Below, piece by piece: positions 26,787 through 34,454 of a stretch of 64,000 nucleotides of DNA (positions within the stretch are counted from its first letter, which is position 1; the number at the start of each line of letters is the position of its first letter). This DNA is from Pseudoalteromonas tunicata. GTDB taxonomy: Bacteria; Pseudomonadota; Gammaproteobacteria; Enterobacterales; Alteromonadaceae. The stretch spans positions 2,644,001-2,708,000 of the forward strand of contig NZ_CP011032.1 of the NCBI RefSeq assembly GCF_002310815.1, read 5' to 3'. The notes under the pieces were generated by a model that was given only the letters and a program-made list of their open reading frames with translations, did no database searches and was not told the DNA's origin. A program made the translations under genes and the position numbers.

Positions 26787-27002
26787 GATCTTTTTTTGCC
26801 TTTGATCATAAAAAGTAACACTTAACTTCAACCCCTATTTCACATTTTTAAATGCAATAATCAGCAAGGTTACTGATAAACTTCATAATAGACAATAAGA
26901 TACAAGTCTAATTTTCTTACAACTTATTACAAGCACACTATTTTATACCGATGAAAAAGCGGCCGAGCTTCGCTCGCCTTCGCAAGCAGGCTTGCACCTA
27001 CA
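26787..27002. repeat. Left copy of ~216-bp direct repeat
   Basis: Nearly identical to 30801-31018: both run from GATCTTT..TTTGCCTTTGATC through TTCAACCCCTATTTCACATT and end in the REP-like block GCTCGCCTTCGCAAGCAGG / CTTGCACCTAC. The pair flanks about 3.8 kb containing the YbiT-type gene and the orphan cassettes. No gene is seen from 26612 to 27040. Confidence 0.9.
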
Positions 27003-27490
27003 ACCAATTTAAAAGCTCACGCCGATGCCAACAAATTCCCCCTTAAATCAAACCTGAAAAAATAGATTTGATGAATAATGCGCGACAGGAAGTCGAGCAA
27101 GCCATGCTAAGGTATGGGTGAAAAGCATTGCTTTGAACGAGAGGCCTTGGATGGCCGAACTGGGTAGCGTACAGGGATGTATTAGCGAGCCGCTTCATGG
27201 CGGTTATGTTCACATCAATTGTATTTTTGAAGAGTCGTTTGCCTATTTTTTGAAAATCTGGGGCGCCAAGGGGAGACCGGCGATAGCCTACCCTTGACTG
27301 CCGTTGCCAGTGCGACAACAACAATGCTAATTTAAAAAGCGGTTTTTAAAACTAAACACAGTTATTGATTTGAAAACGGCTTTTTAAAAGCTGTCGGGCT
27401 AAAGCCCGACCTACAACAGTGTCCGAGCTTTGCTCGACTTCGCAAGCAGGCTTGCACCTACGCAAAAGCGAAAGCTCACACTAATACCAA
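27003..27490. other. Noncoding stretch with a repeat-like ORF and REP-like block
   Basis: A 93-codon frame (27043-27324, minus) encodes a low-complexity-looking sequence with no recognised fold and no ribosome-binding site. I think it is the translation of a dispersed intergenic repeat. At 27420-27463 another copy of the GCTCGACTTCGCAAGCAGG REP-like block occurs, preceded by a GTCGGGCTAAAGCCCGAC hairpin at about 27398. Confidence 0.45.
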
Positions 27491-27491
27491 T

Positions 27492-27518
27492 AAAAAACCG
27501 GCTCGCGCCGGTTTTTTT
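27492..27518. terminator. Intrinsic terminator downstream of the ABC-F gene
   Basis: Hairpin AAAAAACCGGC-TCGC-GCCGGTTTTTTT, 34 bp past the stop codon. Symmetric A- and T-runs make it usable in both directions. Confidence 0.9.
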
Positions 27519-27552
27519 AATCTTAATGTTAATCGCTTATAAGCAAACTAAC

Positions 27553-29142
27553 TTAGCGCACACCTAATAATGCAGCTTGCTCTGCTTGGCTGGCTAGGTA
27601 TTCATCAAAAGTGCCGTGGAAATTCACAACTTTTTTATCTTTAATATCAATAATACGAGTTGCCAATGAGGATACAAACTCACGGTCATGGCTGACAAAT
27701 ATCAAGGTGCCTTGATAATCTTTCAGTGCATTATTCAGCGCTTCAATGGCTTCCATGTCCATGTGGTTGGTTGGTTCATCCATGATTAAGACGTTAAAAT
27801 CTTGCATCATTAATTTGCCAAATAACAGGCGGTTTTTTTCACCACCCGAGCAATTTTTGGCTTTTTTATTAGCGTCGTCGGCGGTAAACAATAAACGGCC
27901 TAACATGGCGCGAACCATTAAGTCGTTGTGTTTTGCGGTGCGCCATTGTGACATCCAATCAAATAAGCTTAAGTCGTTATCAAAATCTTTAGTGCTGTCT
28001 TGCGGGCAATAACCCACTAAAGCATTTTCAGACCACTTCACTACCCCGTTATTTGCCGCAAGTTCATTCATTAAACAACGAATAAACGTGGTTTTACCCA
28101 CACCGTTCTCGCCAATAATCGCCAGTTTGGCACCTGCTTCTAAAATTAACTCGCCTTTTTCAAACAAGATTTCGTCATCAAAACCATGACCAAAGTTTTC
28201 TAAAATCAGCGCTTGGCGATGCATTTTTTTGCCTTCAGCAAAACGAATGCTAGGGGCGATACGGCTACTTGATTTAACTTCATCAAGAGTAATTTTATCC
28301 ATGCGTTTTGCGCGCGAACTGGCTTGTTTTGCTTTTGATGCATTAGCACCAAAGCGGTTTACGAAGTCTTGTAACTCTTCGATTTCAGATTGCTTTTTCG
28401 CATTGCCCGCTAACAATTGCTCACGGATAAGGGTTGATGCTTCGATAAATTTTTCGTAGTTACCTGGGTAAATGCGCAGCTCACCGTAGTCAATGTCGGC
28501 CATGTGAGTACACACGGCGTTTAAAAAGTGACGGTCATGAGAAATAATGATCATGGTGCATTTACGTTGGTTTAGCTCGTTTTCAAGCCAACCAATGGTA
28601 TGAATGTCTAAGTTATTGGTCGGTTCATCGAGCAATAAAATATCAGGATTGGCAAACAAGGCTTGCGCTAAAAGCACGCGCAGTTTCCAACCTGGGGCTA
28701 CTTGTGACATTAAACCAAAGTGGAATTCTTCTTCAATACCTGCTTTTAATAAAATATCGCCGGCGCGACTTTCGGCGCTGTAACCGTCCATTTCACCGTA
28801 TTGGCTTTCAAGGTCGCCCACGCGCATGCCGTCTTCTTCGCTCATTTCTGGCAAAGCATAAATACGGTCACGTTCTTGTTTTACTTTCCAAAGTTCGGTG
28901 TCGCCCATAATTACGGCATCAATAACCGTATATTGCTCAAAGGCAAATTGGTCTTGGCTTAGCGTGCCTACTTTTAAACCAGGGGTGATTGAGACATTGC
29001 CAGAAGTAGGCGTCAGCACACCGCTTAAGATTTTCATGAATGTTGATTTACCACAACCATTGGCGCCAATAAGGCCGTAACGGTTACCGTTACCAAATTT
29101 AGCGGAAATATTCTCGAACAAAGGTTCGGCACCAAACTGCAT
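27553..29142 (-). CDS. ybiT: YbiT-type ABC-F protein, N-terminus altered
   Basis: 529 residues with two ABC cassettes typical of ABC-F translation factors. Walker A motifs are [14 protein letters not shown] and [14 protein letters not shown]; signature and Walker B are seen in [20 protein letters not shown] and [15 protein letters not shown] with [16 protein letters not shown] proteins bind the ribosomal E site and have no membrane domain. The first Met here ([19 protein letters not shown]) corresponds to an internal Met, about the ninth residue, of E. coli YbiT. Upstream in frame there are only eight codons before a stop, then a cassette attC-like sequence, and no ribosome-binding site. The native start appears to be lost, so expression is doubtful. 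Confidence 0.85.
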   Translation of the reverse strand: MQFGAEPLFENISAKFGNGNRYGLIGANGCGKSTFMKILSGVLTPTSGNVSITPGLKVGTLSQDQFAFEQYTVIDAVIMGDTELWKVKQERDRIYALPEMSEEDGMRVGDLESQYGEMDGYSAESRAGDILLKAGIEEEFHFGLMSQVAPGWKLRVLLAQALFANPDILLLDEPTNNLDIHTIGWLENELNQRKCTMIIISHDRHFLNAVCTHMADIDYGELRIYPGNYEKFIEASTLIREQLLAGNAKKQSEIEELQDFVNRFGANASKAKQASSRAKRMDKITLDEVKSSSRIAPSIRFAEGKKMHRQALILENFGHGFDDEILFEKGELILEAGAKLAIIGENGVGKTTFIRCLMNELAANNGVVKWSENALVGYCPQDSTKDFDNDLSLFDWMSQWRTAKHNDLMVRAMLGRLLFTADDANKKAKNCSGGEKNRLLFGKLMMQDFNVLIMDEPTNHMDMEAIEALNNALKDYQGTLIFVSHDREFVSSLATRIIDIKDKKVVNFHGTFDEYLASQAEQAALLGVR

Positions 29143-29143
29143 G

Positions 29144-29218
29144 GTAACGAGATATTTTTGGCTGTCTCATATTTTTACCTTGACTTGTTTCTCATATTTT
29201 TACCTTGACTTGTTAGGC
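29144..29218 (-). other. attC-like site at the ABC-F gene 5' end, with a tandem duplication
   Basis: A perfect core GTTAGGC (plus 29212-29218) overlaps the stop of the secreted-repeat cassette gene. On the other side GGTAACGAG runs into the ABC-F coding sequence. Inside, TCTCATATTTTTACCTTGAC followed by TTGTT occurs twice in tandem. It joins the orphan cassettes to the ABC-F gene. Confidence 0.65.
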
Positions 29219-29676
29219 TACTTATCTCGATTAGCCTGCCAAATAACTGCAAAAAGCGCTGCTGCTTCTTCAATTGTCATACGTTCTGATGCCACAAAGA
29301 TCGTGTAGTCAACGGAAAATGAGCTGTCAGTTAGTTTTATCGTAATATCTGGCGAAAATGCGGTGCTGGAAACTTTGATTGTCTTTGCGCCGAGAGATGT
29401 GCTTTTTTTACAAATCTGTATATCGCCGTCTTTATAGTCGTCGACGAGAATTAGGTTCGCCTTTTTCGGGTAATCAACAATTTTGATCGTGAGATCAGGC
29501 GAAAATGCCGTCGAACTGACTTTCACAGTGTAGTCTGGTGAAAAAGCCGTGCTGGAAAAATGATAGGTGTAAATATCGCTTCCGTAGCAACTGCTATTCG
29601 TGGAAATGATAAACGCAGCAAAAGCATTGTTTGATAATGCCAATGTCAAAGTCAGAAGTAGTAGAGATTTTTTCAC
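29218..29676 (-). CDS. Secreted protein with SSTAFSPD repeats (orphan cassette)
   Basis: 152 residues from a GTG start with AAGGATA upstream. A clear signal peptide, KKSLLLLTLTLALSNNAFA, is followed by a domain in which VSSTAFSPDxTIK is repeated: FSSTAFSPDYTVK, VSSTAFSPDLTIK, VSSTAFSPDITIK and the degenerate TDSSFSVDYTIFV. The regular alternation suggests short beta-strands stacked in the periplasm or at the cell surface. Two cysteines (NSSCYGS, QICKKS) could pair. I do not recognise the family. The stop codon lies in an attC core. Confidence 0.7.
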   Translation of the reverse strand: MKKSLLLLTLTLALSNNAFAAFIISTNSSCYGSDIYTYHFSSTAFSPDYTVKVSSTAFSPDLTIKIVDYPKKANLILVDDYKDGDIQICKKSTSLGAKTIKVSSTAFSPDITIKLTDSSFSVDYTIFVASERMTIEEAAALFAVIWQANRDK

Positions 29677-29699
29677 GCGCTATCCTTGAGAAGCCTAAC

Positions 29700-29845
29700 G
29701 AGACTGTAGAAAAGCTCCAACAGCCAAATTTAACTAAAAAACGAGCTCCTCTAATCAATCCTAAGCGCATTTAAGGCATTAGCTAATGCATTTGGAACCC
29801 AGAAAACAGCCTGTTTTTCTTAAAAAAGAGTAATTCTACAGCCTC
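29700..29845. repeat. MITE-like element (copy 3)
   Basis: 146 bp with termini GAGACTGTAGAA / TTCTACAGCCTC and a right half related to copy 2 (ATGCATTTG, GAGTAATTCTACAGCCTC). On the minus strand it is bounded by GTT on both sides, GGGCGTT before and GTTAGGC after, a 3-bp duplication of the attC core. Confidence 0.85.
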
Positions 29846-29922
29846 AACGCCCGCCTAAGCAGCGAGCAACTTGTTGCGAGTCCAGCGGCTGAAAGCCGCG
29901 ATGCTTTTGGCGTTTGTTAAGT
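29846..29922 (-). other. attC6, of the coiled-coil cassette
   Basis: AACGCCCGCC on one side and TTTGTTAAG on the other, with internal pairs such as GCGGCTTTCAGCCGC. It overlaps the stop codon of the gene to its right. Its R' core is split from its last bases by the MITE. Confidence 0.8.
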
Positions 29923-30276
29923 TTTTTGACCGGCATTCCTAATACCATCAAAGACTTCTTCATTAATTACAAACTCATCAAGCTCTTTCTGCTCTTTCTT
30001 ATTTGGGAGTTTGTATTTGCCAAAAACGCTGGCCACATGTTCAATTTCTTCAACCTTACTAGCAATTTCTTTCAGGTGATAAGAGAGATCGTCAATTTTC
30101 TCAAGAATCTCGTCCTCTTTTTTCAATAACTCAGCTCTTTGATAATAATGATCATTATTGTAGTTATTATTAGTGCTTTGGCTATTTTCTAGCTGTTGTA
30201 ATATTGAACCGAGCCTCCAGAATATTCCCAAGAGAACAAAAATTATCACTACCAGTAGAATGTATAAGTTGTCCAC
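29917..30276 (-). CDS. Membrane-anchored coiled-coil protein (orphan cassette)
   Basis: 119 residues from a GTG start with GGAG six bases upstream. One N-terminal transmembrane helix, LYILLVVIIFVLLGIFW, then a polar stretch rich in Asn and Tyr, then a predicted coiled coil (LLKKEDEILEKIDDLSYHLK). The family is not recognised. The size and layout resemble small phage- or cassette-borne membrane proteins, but nothing points to a specific job. The gene is flanked by attC-like sites on both sides. Confidence 0.65.
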   Translation of the reverse strand: MDNLYILLVVIIFVLLGIFWRLGSILQQLENSQSTNNNYNNDHYYQRAELLKKEDEILEKIDDLSYHLKEIASKVEEIEHVASVFGKYKLPNKKEQKELDEFVINEEVFDGIRNAGQKT

Positions 30277-30290
30277 GATTTCTCCAAAAA

Positions 30291-30348
30291 CTTAACAATT
30301 TAGTATTTATGCGACACGCTGTTTGTGTTGCATAATCGCTTGTTGAAC
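30291..30348 (-). other. attC7, left over from a lost cassette
   Basis: CTTAACAA at one end and a perfect GTTGAAC core at the other, with ATGCGACAC pairing against GTGTTGCAT. No open cassette gene ends here, so the gene to its right has been lost or has decayed. Confidence 0.65.
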
Positions 30349-30800
30349 TGAGGCGCTACCTGCTCGGTGTTTGGGTGGGTATTGTTTATGCTATAGGAAT
30401 TTGCTTTTCGTGCTGTAGGCTACATTACGCTTACTTTATCGGATTAACGGTGTTTTCTTAGCCTTCCCTGCATGGCTCAGCCATTTTTACGTCCCCATTA
30501 CACCTAATTTTTAGCGCTGAGGCAATCTTATTTTTCCTGGGCACAGTGTCACCCTACTGAACACTTAAACAGGTTAACCCTCTGATTTGACGAAGCAAGC
30601 GTAGCCGCTAGCTCGTTCGCTCTGCTTTATTCATCACTTCATCAACAGTGACGATGCCAATAAATCGCAGTGTGCCTGTTTTACATTTTTGGCACGGCCA
30701 ATGAGGTATCTGTGTTTCTTTTGCTCTCTTTGGTTTCAGCGGTTTAGCTATCTGTGGCGCCTTTCTCATTATGATTAAAGAGCAACAATCAATGAGGATA
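30349..30800. other. Decayed segment with a short zinc-ribbon-like ORF
   Basis: No clear gene. A 53-codon frame (30608-30769, minus) ends in PHWPCQKCKTGTLRFIG, reminiscent of the C-terminal zinc ribbon of some transposases. The rest cannot be read. It may be a transposon remnant, but I cannot name the family. Confidence 0.3.
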
Positions 30801-31018
30801 GATCTTTCTTTTTGCCTTTGATCATAAAAAGTAAAACTTAACTTCAACCCCTATTTCACATTTTTAAATGCAATAATCAGTAAGGTTACCGATAAACTTC
30901 ATAATAGACAATAAGATACAAGTCTAATTTTCTTACAACTTATTACAAGCAAGCTATTTTATAGCGATGAAAAAGCGGCCGAGCTGCGCTCGCCTTCGCA
31001 AGCAAGCTTGCACCTACG
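30801..31018. repeat. Right copy of ~216-bp direct repeat
   Basis: Partner of 26787-27002 with only scattered differences. It runs directly into the long tandem repeat. Confidence 0.9.
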
Positions 31019-31795
31019 GTAAAATATCAAAAAAAACATCAAAAGATCGATGTAGCGGAGCTCTCGGTGCCCTCTGTGGTGAAAGTCTTTTAACCACTGT
31101 GCTTTCTTTGGTGAAAAAGAAGGTTAACCACCGAGGTTAAGAGAAACACAGAGGAAAGAAAAAGCTATTTATTAGTTAGCTTTACTCACTTAGCTTTTCT
31201 CGGTGAGCGAAGCTTCGGTGTACTCTGTGGTAAAAAAATACTCGGTGGTAAAATCACAATTCAACAAAGTAGCGTCAGGTTAATGCCCAACCATAAAAAC
31301 CTGCCGAGCTTTGCTCGCCTTCGCAAGCAGGCTTGCACCTACGGTAAAATCTCAAAAAAACATCAAAATATCGGTGTAGCGCAGCGCCTCGGGGCAATTA
31401 ATACTCGGCGGTGGTGAAACAATTTTAACAACTGAGTTTTCGGTGGTGAAAAAGAAGGTTAACCACTGAGGTTAAGAGAAACACAGAGGAAAGAAAAAGC
31501 TATTAATTAGTTGGCTTTACTCACTTAGTTTTTCTCGGTGAGCGCAGCACTCGGTGTACTCGGTGGTGAAAAAATACTCGGTGGTAAAATCACAATTCAA
31601 CAAAGTAGCGTCAGGTTAATGTCCAACCATAAAAACCTGCCGAGCTGCGCTCGCCTTCGCAAGCAGGCTTGCACCTACGGTAAAATATCAAAAAAAACAT
31701 CAAAAGCTCGGTGAGCGCAGCACTCGGTGCCCTCTGTGGTGAAAGTATTTTAACCACTGAGCTTTCTTTGGCGAAAAAGTACTCAGTGGTGAAAC
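30978..31795. repeat. Tandem repeat of 325-336 bp, about 2.4 units
   Basis: Units start at 30978, 31303 and 31639 with the REP-like block GCCGAGCT.CGCTCGCC, then GGTAAAAT.TC and blocks rich in CACCGAG / CTCGGTG motifs (TAAGAGAAACACAGAGGAAA, AGCGTCAGGTTAATG). The third unit is cut off near the tamT stop. No gene is present in 30848-31805. Confidence 0.9.
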
Positions 31796-31805
31796 AATCG
31801 CTTCT

Positions 31806-33491
31806 TTATATTGGCAAAAGTGAAAACCATTTTTGCGTCTCAAATTGTTGTGCGAATGCTTGCAACAACGCTTCGCAAGGTTGCCATTGGTCAGTGTCAT
31901 TGAGGAGCAATGACATCAAATCATTAGAAATATCATCATTTGATAACAGCAAATGGCTTGGATTATGGATAATGGTTAAGGCGCAACAGGTCGCGGCTAA
32001 CAATTGGGTATATTGTTTGGCTTTGGCAAATCGCACCACACTGCTGGGATCATTTAGCTCTTGCTCTTTGAGCGTTATTATCTCATCACACCAGCGAAGA
32101 ATTCGCTGTTTTAATTCAACATAAAGCGCCCGCAAACGATCACTTTGAGTCGTGATCAGGTTTGAATCACACACAGCAATAAAACTTGCTAGAATTGGGT
32201 CTTGGCCAAGATTATTAAGTTTTAATTCATCCGCTTGGATAGCACTTGATGCTTGGTCGCTGGTTAAACTAAACCACTTGGCAACATCATGGACTGTCTC
32301 TTGTGCTGCCAATAATTTGCTGGCAAGGGCATTGGTTTGTGTGGCAATGAGTGCCAGATTGACCTGACTGCTACCATCAAATAACGATACCACGGCATTG
32401 TCTCGCAGCATTTTTTGGAAAATACCAAATTGGTGTTCATCACGCAGGTAATAGCGAGCACCTAAGATTACTTTTAACTCATCAATCGCTATTTCAGTCT
32501 GCCTAGGCACCCAATACTTACAAAATGCCGAATACACACTCAAACTAGGCGCAGCATAGGCAATTGCTTTGCTGCATACCAATGCGGCAATTTCAGTCAG
32601 TAAAAGCCGAGCAAAACTGCGCGCTAATCCTTGTGATACTGTTGGCATGCTCAACATAGGTCGCTGATAAAGAACGCGAGATTGAGCAAATTGATAGGTC
32701 GTTCTTAAACATGTATCAAGCGCCCCTAATGAAAAACCAGCACATAGGATCCGTGAAATTTGCAGCGCTTTCATTACGCCATAGATCCCAGGTTCTGCGG
32801 TTTTGATCACCACATCGCTCGCCACTTCGGTATTATTAAAACGGATCCCACTAATATCAGCACAGCGAATACCATGGGTATTAATTTTATCGAGGTTTTC
32901 AAATTCGGTTAAGTTTGTTTTATCGATAAATAATAATGCCAGTTCAGAGCGCCCACTGGTTTCTTGTTTACGCGCTAATAAGGTCATAGTGTGACCTTTA
33001 GTTGCATTATTAATTAGCCATTTTTCGCCACTTAACTCATAACCCGTAGCTGTTGCAGTTGCACTTACTTCGCTGGCGAGTAGGTTGCTACCATGGCGTT
33101 TTTCTGTCAGTGCCAAGCAGCCTAAATGCCCTTGCAAAATATGGCTGGCTAACTGATTTTTTTGCGCCGAAGAACCGCATAACCACACTGGCAAAGCGCC
33201 TAACATTGTCTGTCCTGTGGCAATGGCAGCATTAAGGTCACGGCGCGATAACGCTCTACAAATTAAAAGTAACTGGGCGAAAGACTTCAGCTGTCCACCT
33301 TGCTCGCTGGGTACAAAATATTCGAAATAGCCAAGCTGTTGCAGATATTCAATGTAGGCTGTTGGAAATTGCTGAGTTTCATCTAATAAACTCGAGGTTT
33401 TAAAATTTATAAATTGCTGTTCATCGCTCGGATCGCCACATTGTTGTTCTAACTTGGCCGCCGCAGCATAAAAAGTATTATCGTCATGCAT
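31806..33491 (-). CDS. tamT: Acyl-CoA dehydrogenase-like enzyme of the tambjamine tail branch
   Basis: 561 residues: an acyl-CoA dehydrogenase fold with a C-terminal extension. Visible motifs are LTEKRHGSNLLASEVSATAT in the substrate/FAD region, GEKWLINNATKG, and LFDGSSQVNLALIATQ near the end. In tambjamine biosynthesis a flavoprotein is thought to introduce the double bond in the fatty chain while it is bound to the TamA carrier domain. It is the last gene of the cluster. Its start overlaps tamS by eight bases. It ends just before a long tandem repeat, with no hairpin terminator seen. The letter is assigned by position; the alternative is a primary-metabolism dehydrogenase, which is unlikely here. 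Confidence 0.8.
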   Translation of the reverse strand: MHDDNTFYAAAAKLEQQCGDPSDEQQFINFKTSSLLDETQQFPTAYIEYLQQLGYFEYFVPSEQGGQLKSFAQLLLICRALSRRDLNAAIATGQTMLGALPVWLCGSSAQKNQLASHILQGHLGCLALTEKRHGSNLLASEVSATATATGYELSGEKWLINNATKGHTMTLLARKQETSGRSELALLFIDKTNLTEFENLDKINTHGIRCADISGIRFNNTEVASDVVIKTAEPGIYGVMKALQISRILCAGFSLGALDTCLRTTYQFAQSRVLYQRPMLSMPTVSQGLARSFARLLLTEIAALVCSKAIAYAAPSLSVYSAFCKYWVPRQTEIAIDELKVILGARYYLRDEHQFGIFQKMLRDNAVVSLFDGSSQVNLALIATQTNALASKLLAAQETVHDVAKWFSLTSDQASSAIQADELKLNNLGQDPILASFIAVCDSNLITTQSDRLRALYVELKQRILRWCDEIITLKEQELNDPSSVVRFAKAKQYTQLLAATCCALTIIHNPSHLLLSNDDISNDLMSLLLNDTDQWQPCEALLQAFAQQFETQKWFSLLPI

Positions 33492-34155
33492 AATTAGGTT
33501 CTACATATAAAATGTTATGGTCTTGGTATAAATGCGAAAAAACGCGCCATTGCAGTGGTATGTTGGGCAAATTAGTCGCAATTGTAACCTTGTCTTTGTG
33601 CCACGTAATAATCTCTACAGCCTGGCAAAAATCGATAAAGAGCCCACCACCAACAGCTTTATAAAGTGCTTCTTTAAAACACCAAAGTTGCGTCAAAGTC
33701 ATATTCGCTCCTGCTTGCAGTTCTTGCTCGTTAAGCCAAGGTTTGGGCAGGGCCAAAATACGAAGATGGGCCTCAATATCAACACCAAAGACCCCTTCAC
33801 CTACTACTGCAATTGCCAGCTTCCCTGTGTGGCTCAGCCCTAACGCTTTGCCACTTAAGCGGCAAAAAGGGGCGCCGTTGTGATCTTTTTCGACCGTTAT
33901 CTGACATAAACTACGGGATGGAAAAAGAGGCTGTAATAACCACTTTGCCGCTAATCGTGCACCAAGCCAAGAGATAGCTTGACGCTGATACGGCATGGTT
34001 AACCAATTCGCCAATTCCGTTTTATGCAAGGCTCCGAGTAAGGTTTTTCGCGCCTCAGCTTGCTGCAAATACTGCCCCAGACAATCAAGATGAATTACCG
34101 CAGCAGAAACATTTGGGGCAATATTAAAGCGCGTTAACAAATTCTCGCTTACCAC
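33484..34155 (-). CDS. tamS: 4'-phosphopantetheinyl transferase of the tam cluster
   Basis: 223 residues of the Sfp/EntD superfamily. The motifs are ALGLSHTGKLAIAVVG, FGVDIEAH with the magnesium-binding Asp and Glu, and LWCFKEALYKAVGGG with the catalytic Glu and Lys. It converts apo carrier proteins to the holo form, and the cluster contains at least three: TamB, the ACP part of TamD and the ACP part of TamA. PigL has this role in Serratia. It overlaps tamR by seven bases and tamT by eight. A second transferase lies at 58372-59109. Confidence 0.88.
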   Translation of the reverse strand: MVSENLLTRFNIAPNVSAAVIHLDCLGQYLQQAEARKTLLGALHKTELANWLTMPYQRQAISWLGARLAAKWLLQPLFPSRSLCQITVEKDHNGAPFCRLSGKALGLSHTGKLAIAVVGEGVFGVDIEAHLRILALPKPWLNEQELQAGANMTLTQLWCFKEALYKAVGGGLFIDFCQAVEIITWHKDKVTIATNLPNIPLQWRVFSHLYQDHNILYVEPNYA

Positions 34156-34454
34156 TGATAACCAGGAAGTAAGGTTTCACTACGAATGGTTTCCACCACC
34201 TCAGCCAATTGGCTAAAACGGTGCACTAAAGACTGGAATATTTCAGTCTGCATCTCGGCTTCAAAATCAGCTAAACTGGTCACATCTATCACTTCGACAT
34301 AGTCATAATCAACATCCAATGCCTTGCTCACCACAAAACGGCGCACTGAATGTAAAGACTGACAAGCAGCATAATCGACTTCTTTAACCCACAGCTCAAA
34401 ATCATTAGGGCTCACGCCCATTTTTAACTTAATTTTATCAATAATGACTGACAT
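34149..34454 (-). CDS. tamR: RedY-like small protein
   Basis: 101 residues. The pattern IDKIKLKMGVSPNDFELWVK followed by EVDYAACQSLHSVRRFVV resembles RedY-type proteins found with prodiginine clusters, which have a small alpha/beta-barrel-like fold. The role is not established; it may assist the final condensation. It is packed between tamQ (stop directly followed by this start) and tamS. No signal peptide. The letter is assigned by order. Confidence 0.7.
   Translation of the reverse strand: MSVIIDKIKLKMGVSPNDFELWVKEVDYAACQSLHSVRRFVVSKALDVDYDYVEVIDVTSLADFEAEMQTEIFQSLVHRFSQLAEVVETIRSETLLPGYQW

Noticed and set aside
27043..27324. 93-codon gene on the minus strand
   Set aside because: No ribosome-binding site, unusual composition, located among dispersed repeats; probably not translated.
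30608..30847. 79-codon gene on the minus strand
   Set aside because: Its first 26 codons lie mostly in the 216-bp repeat; only the zinc-ribbon-like end is gene-like, and this is too little to call.
30978..31795. CRISPR array
   Set aside because: Long tandem units with internal REP-like blocks; no spacer structure.
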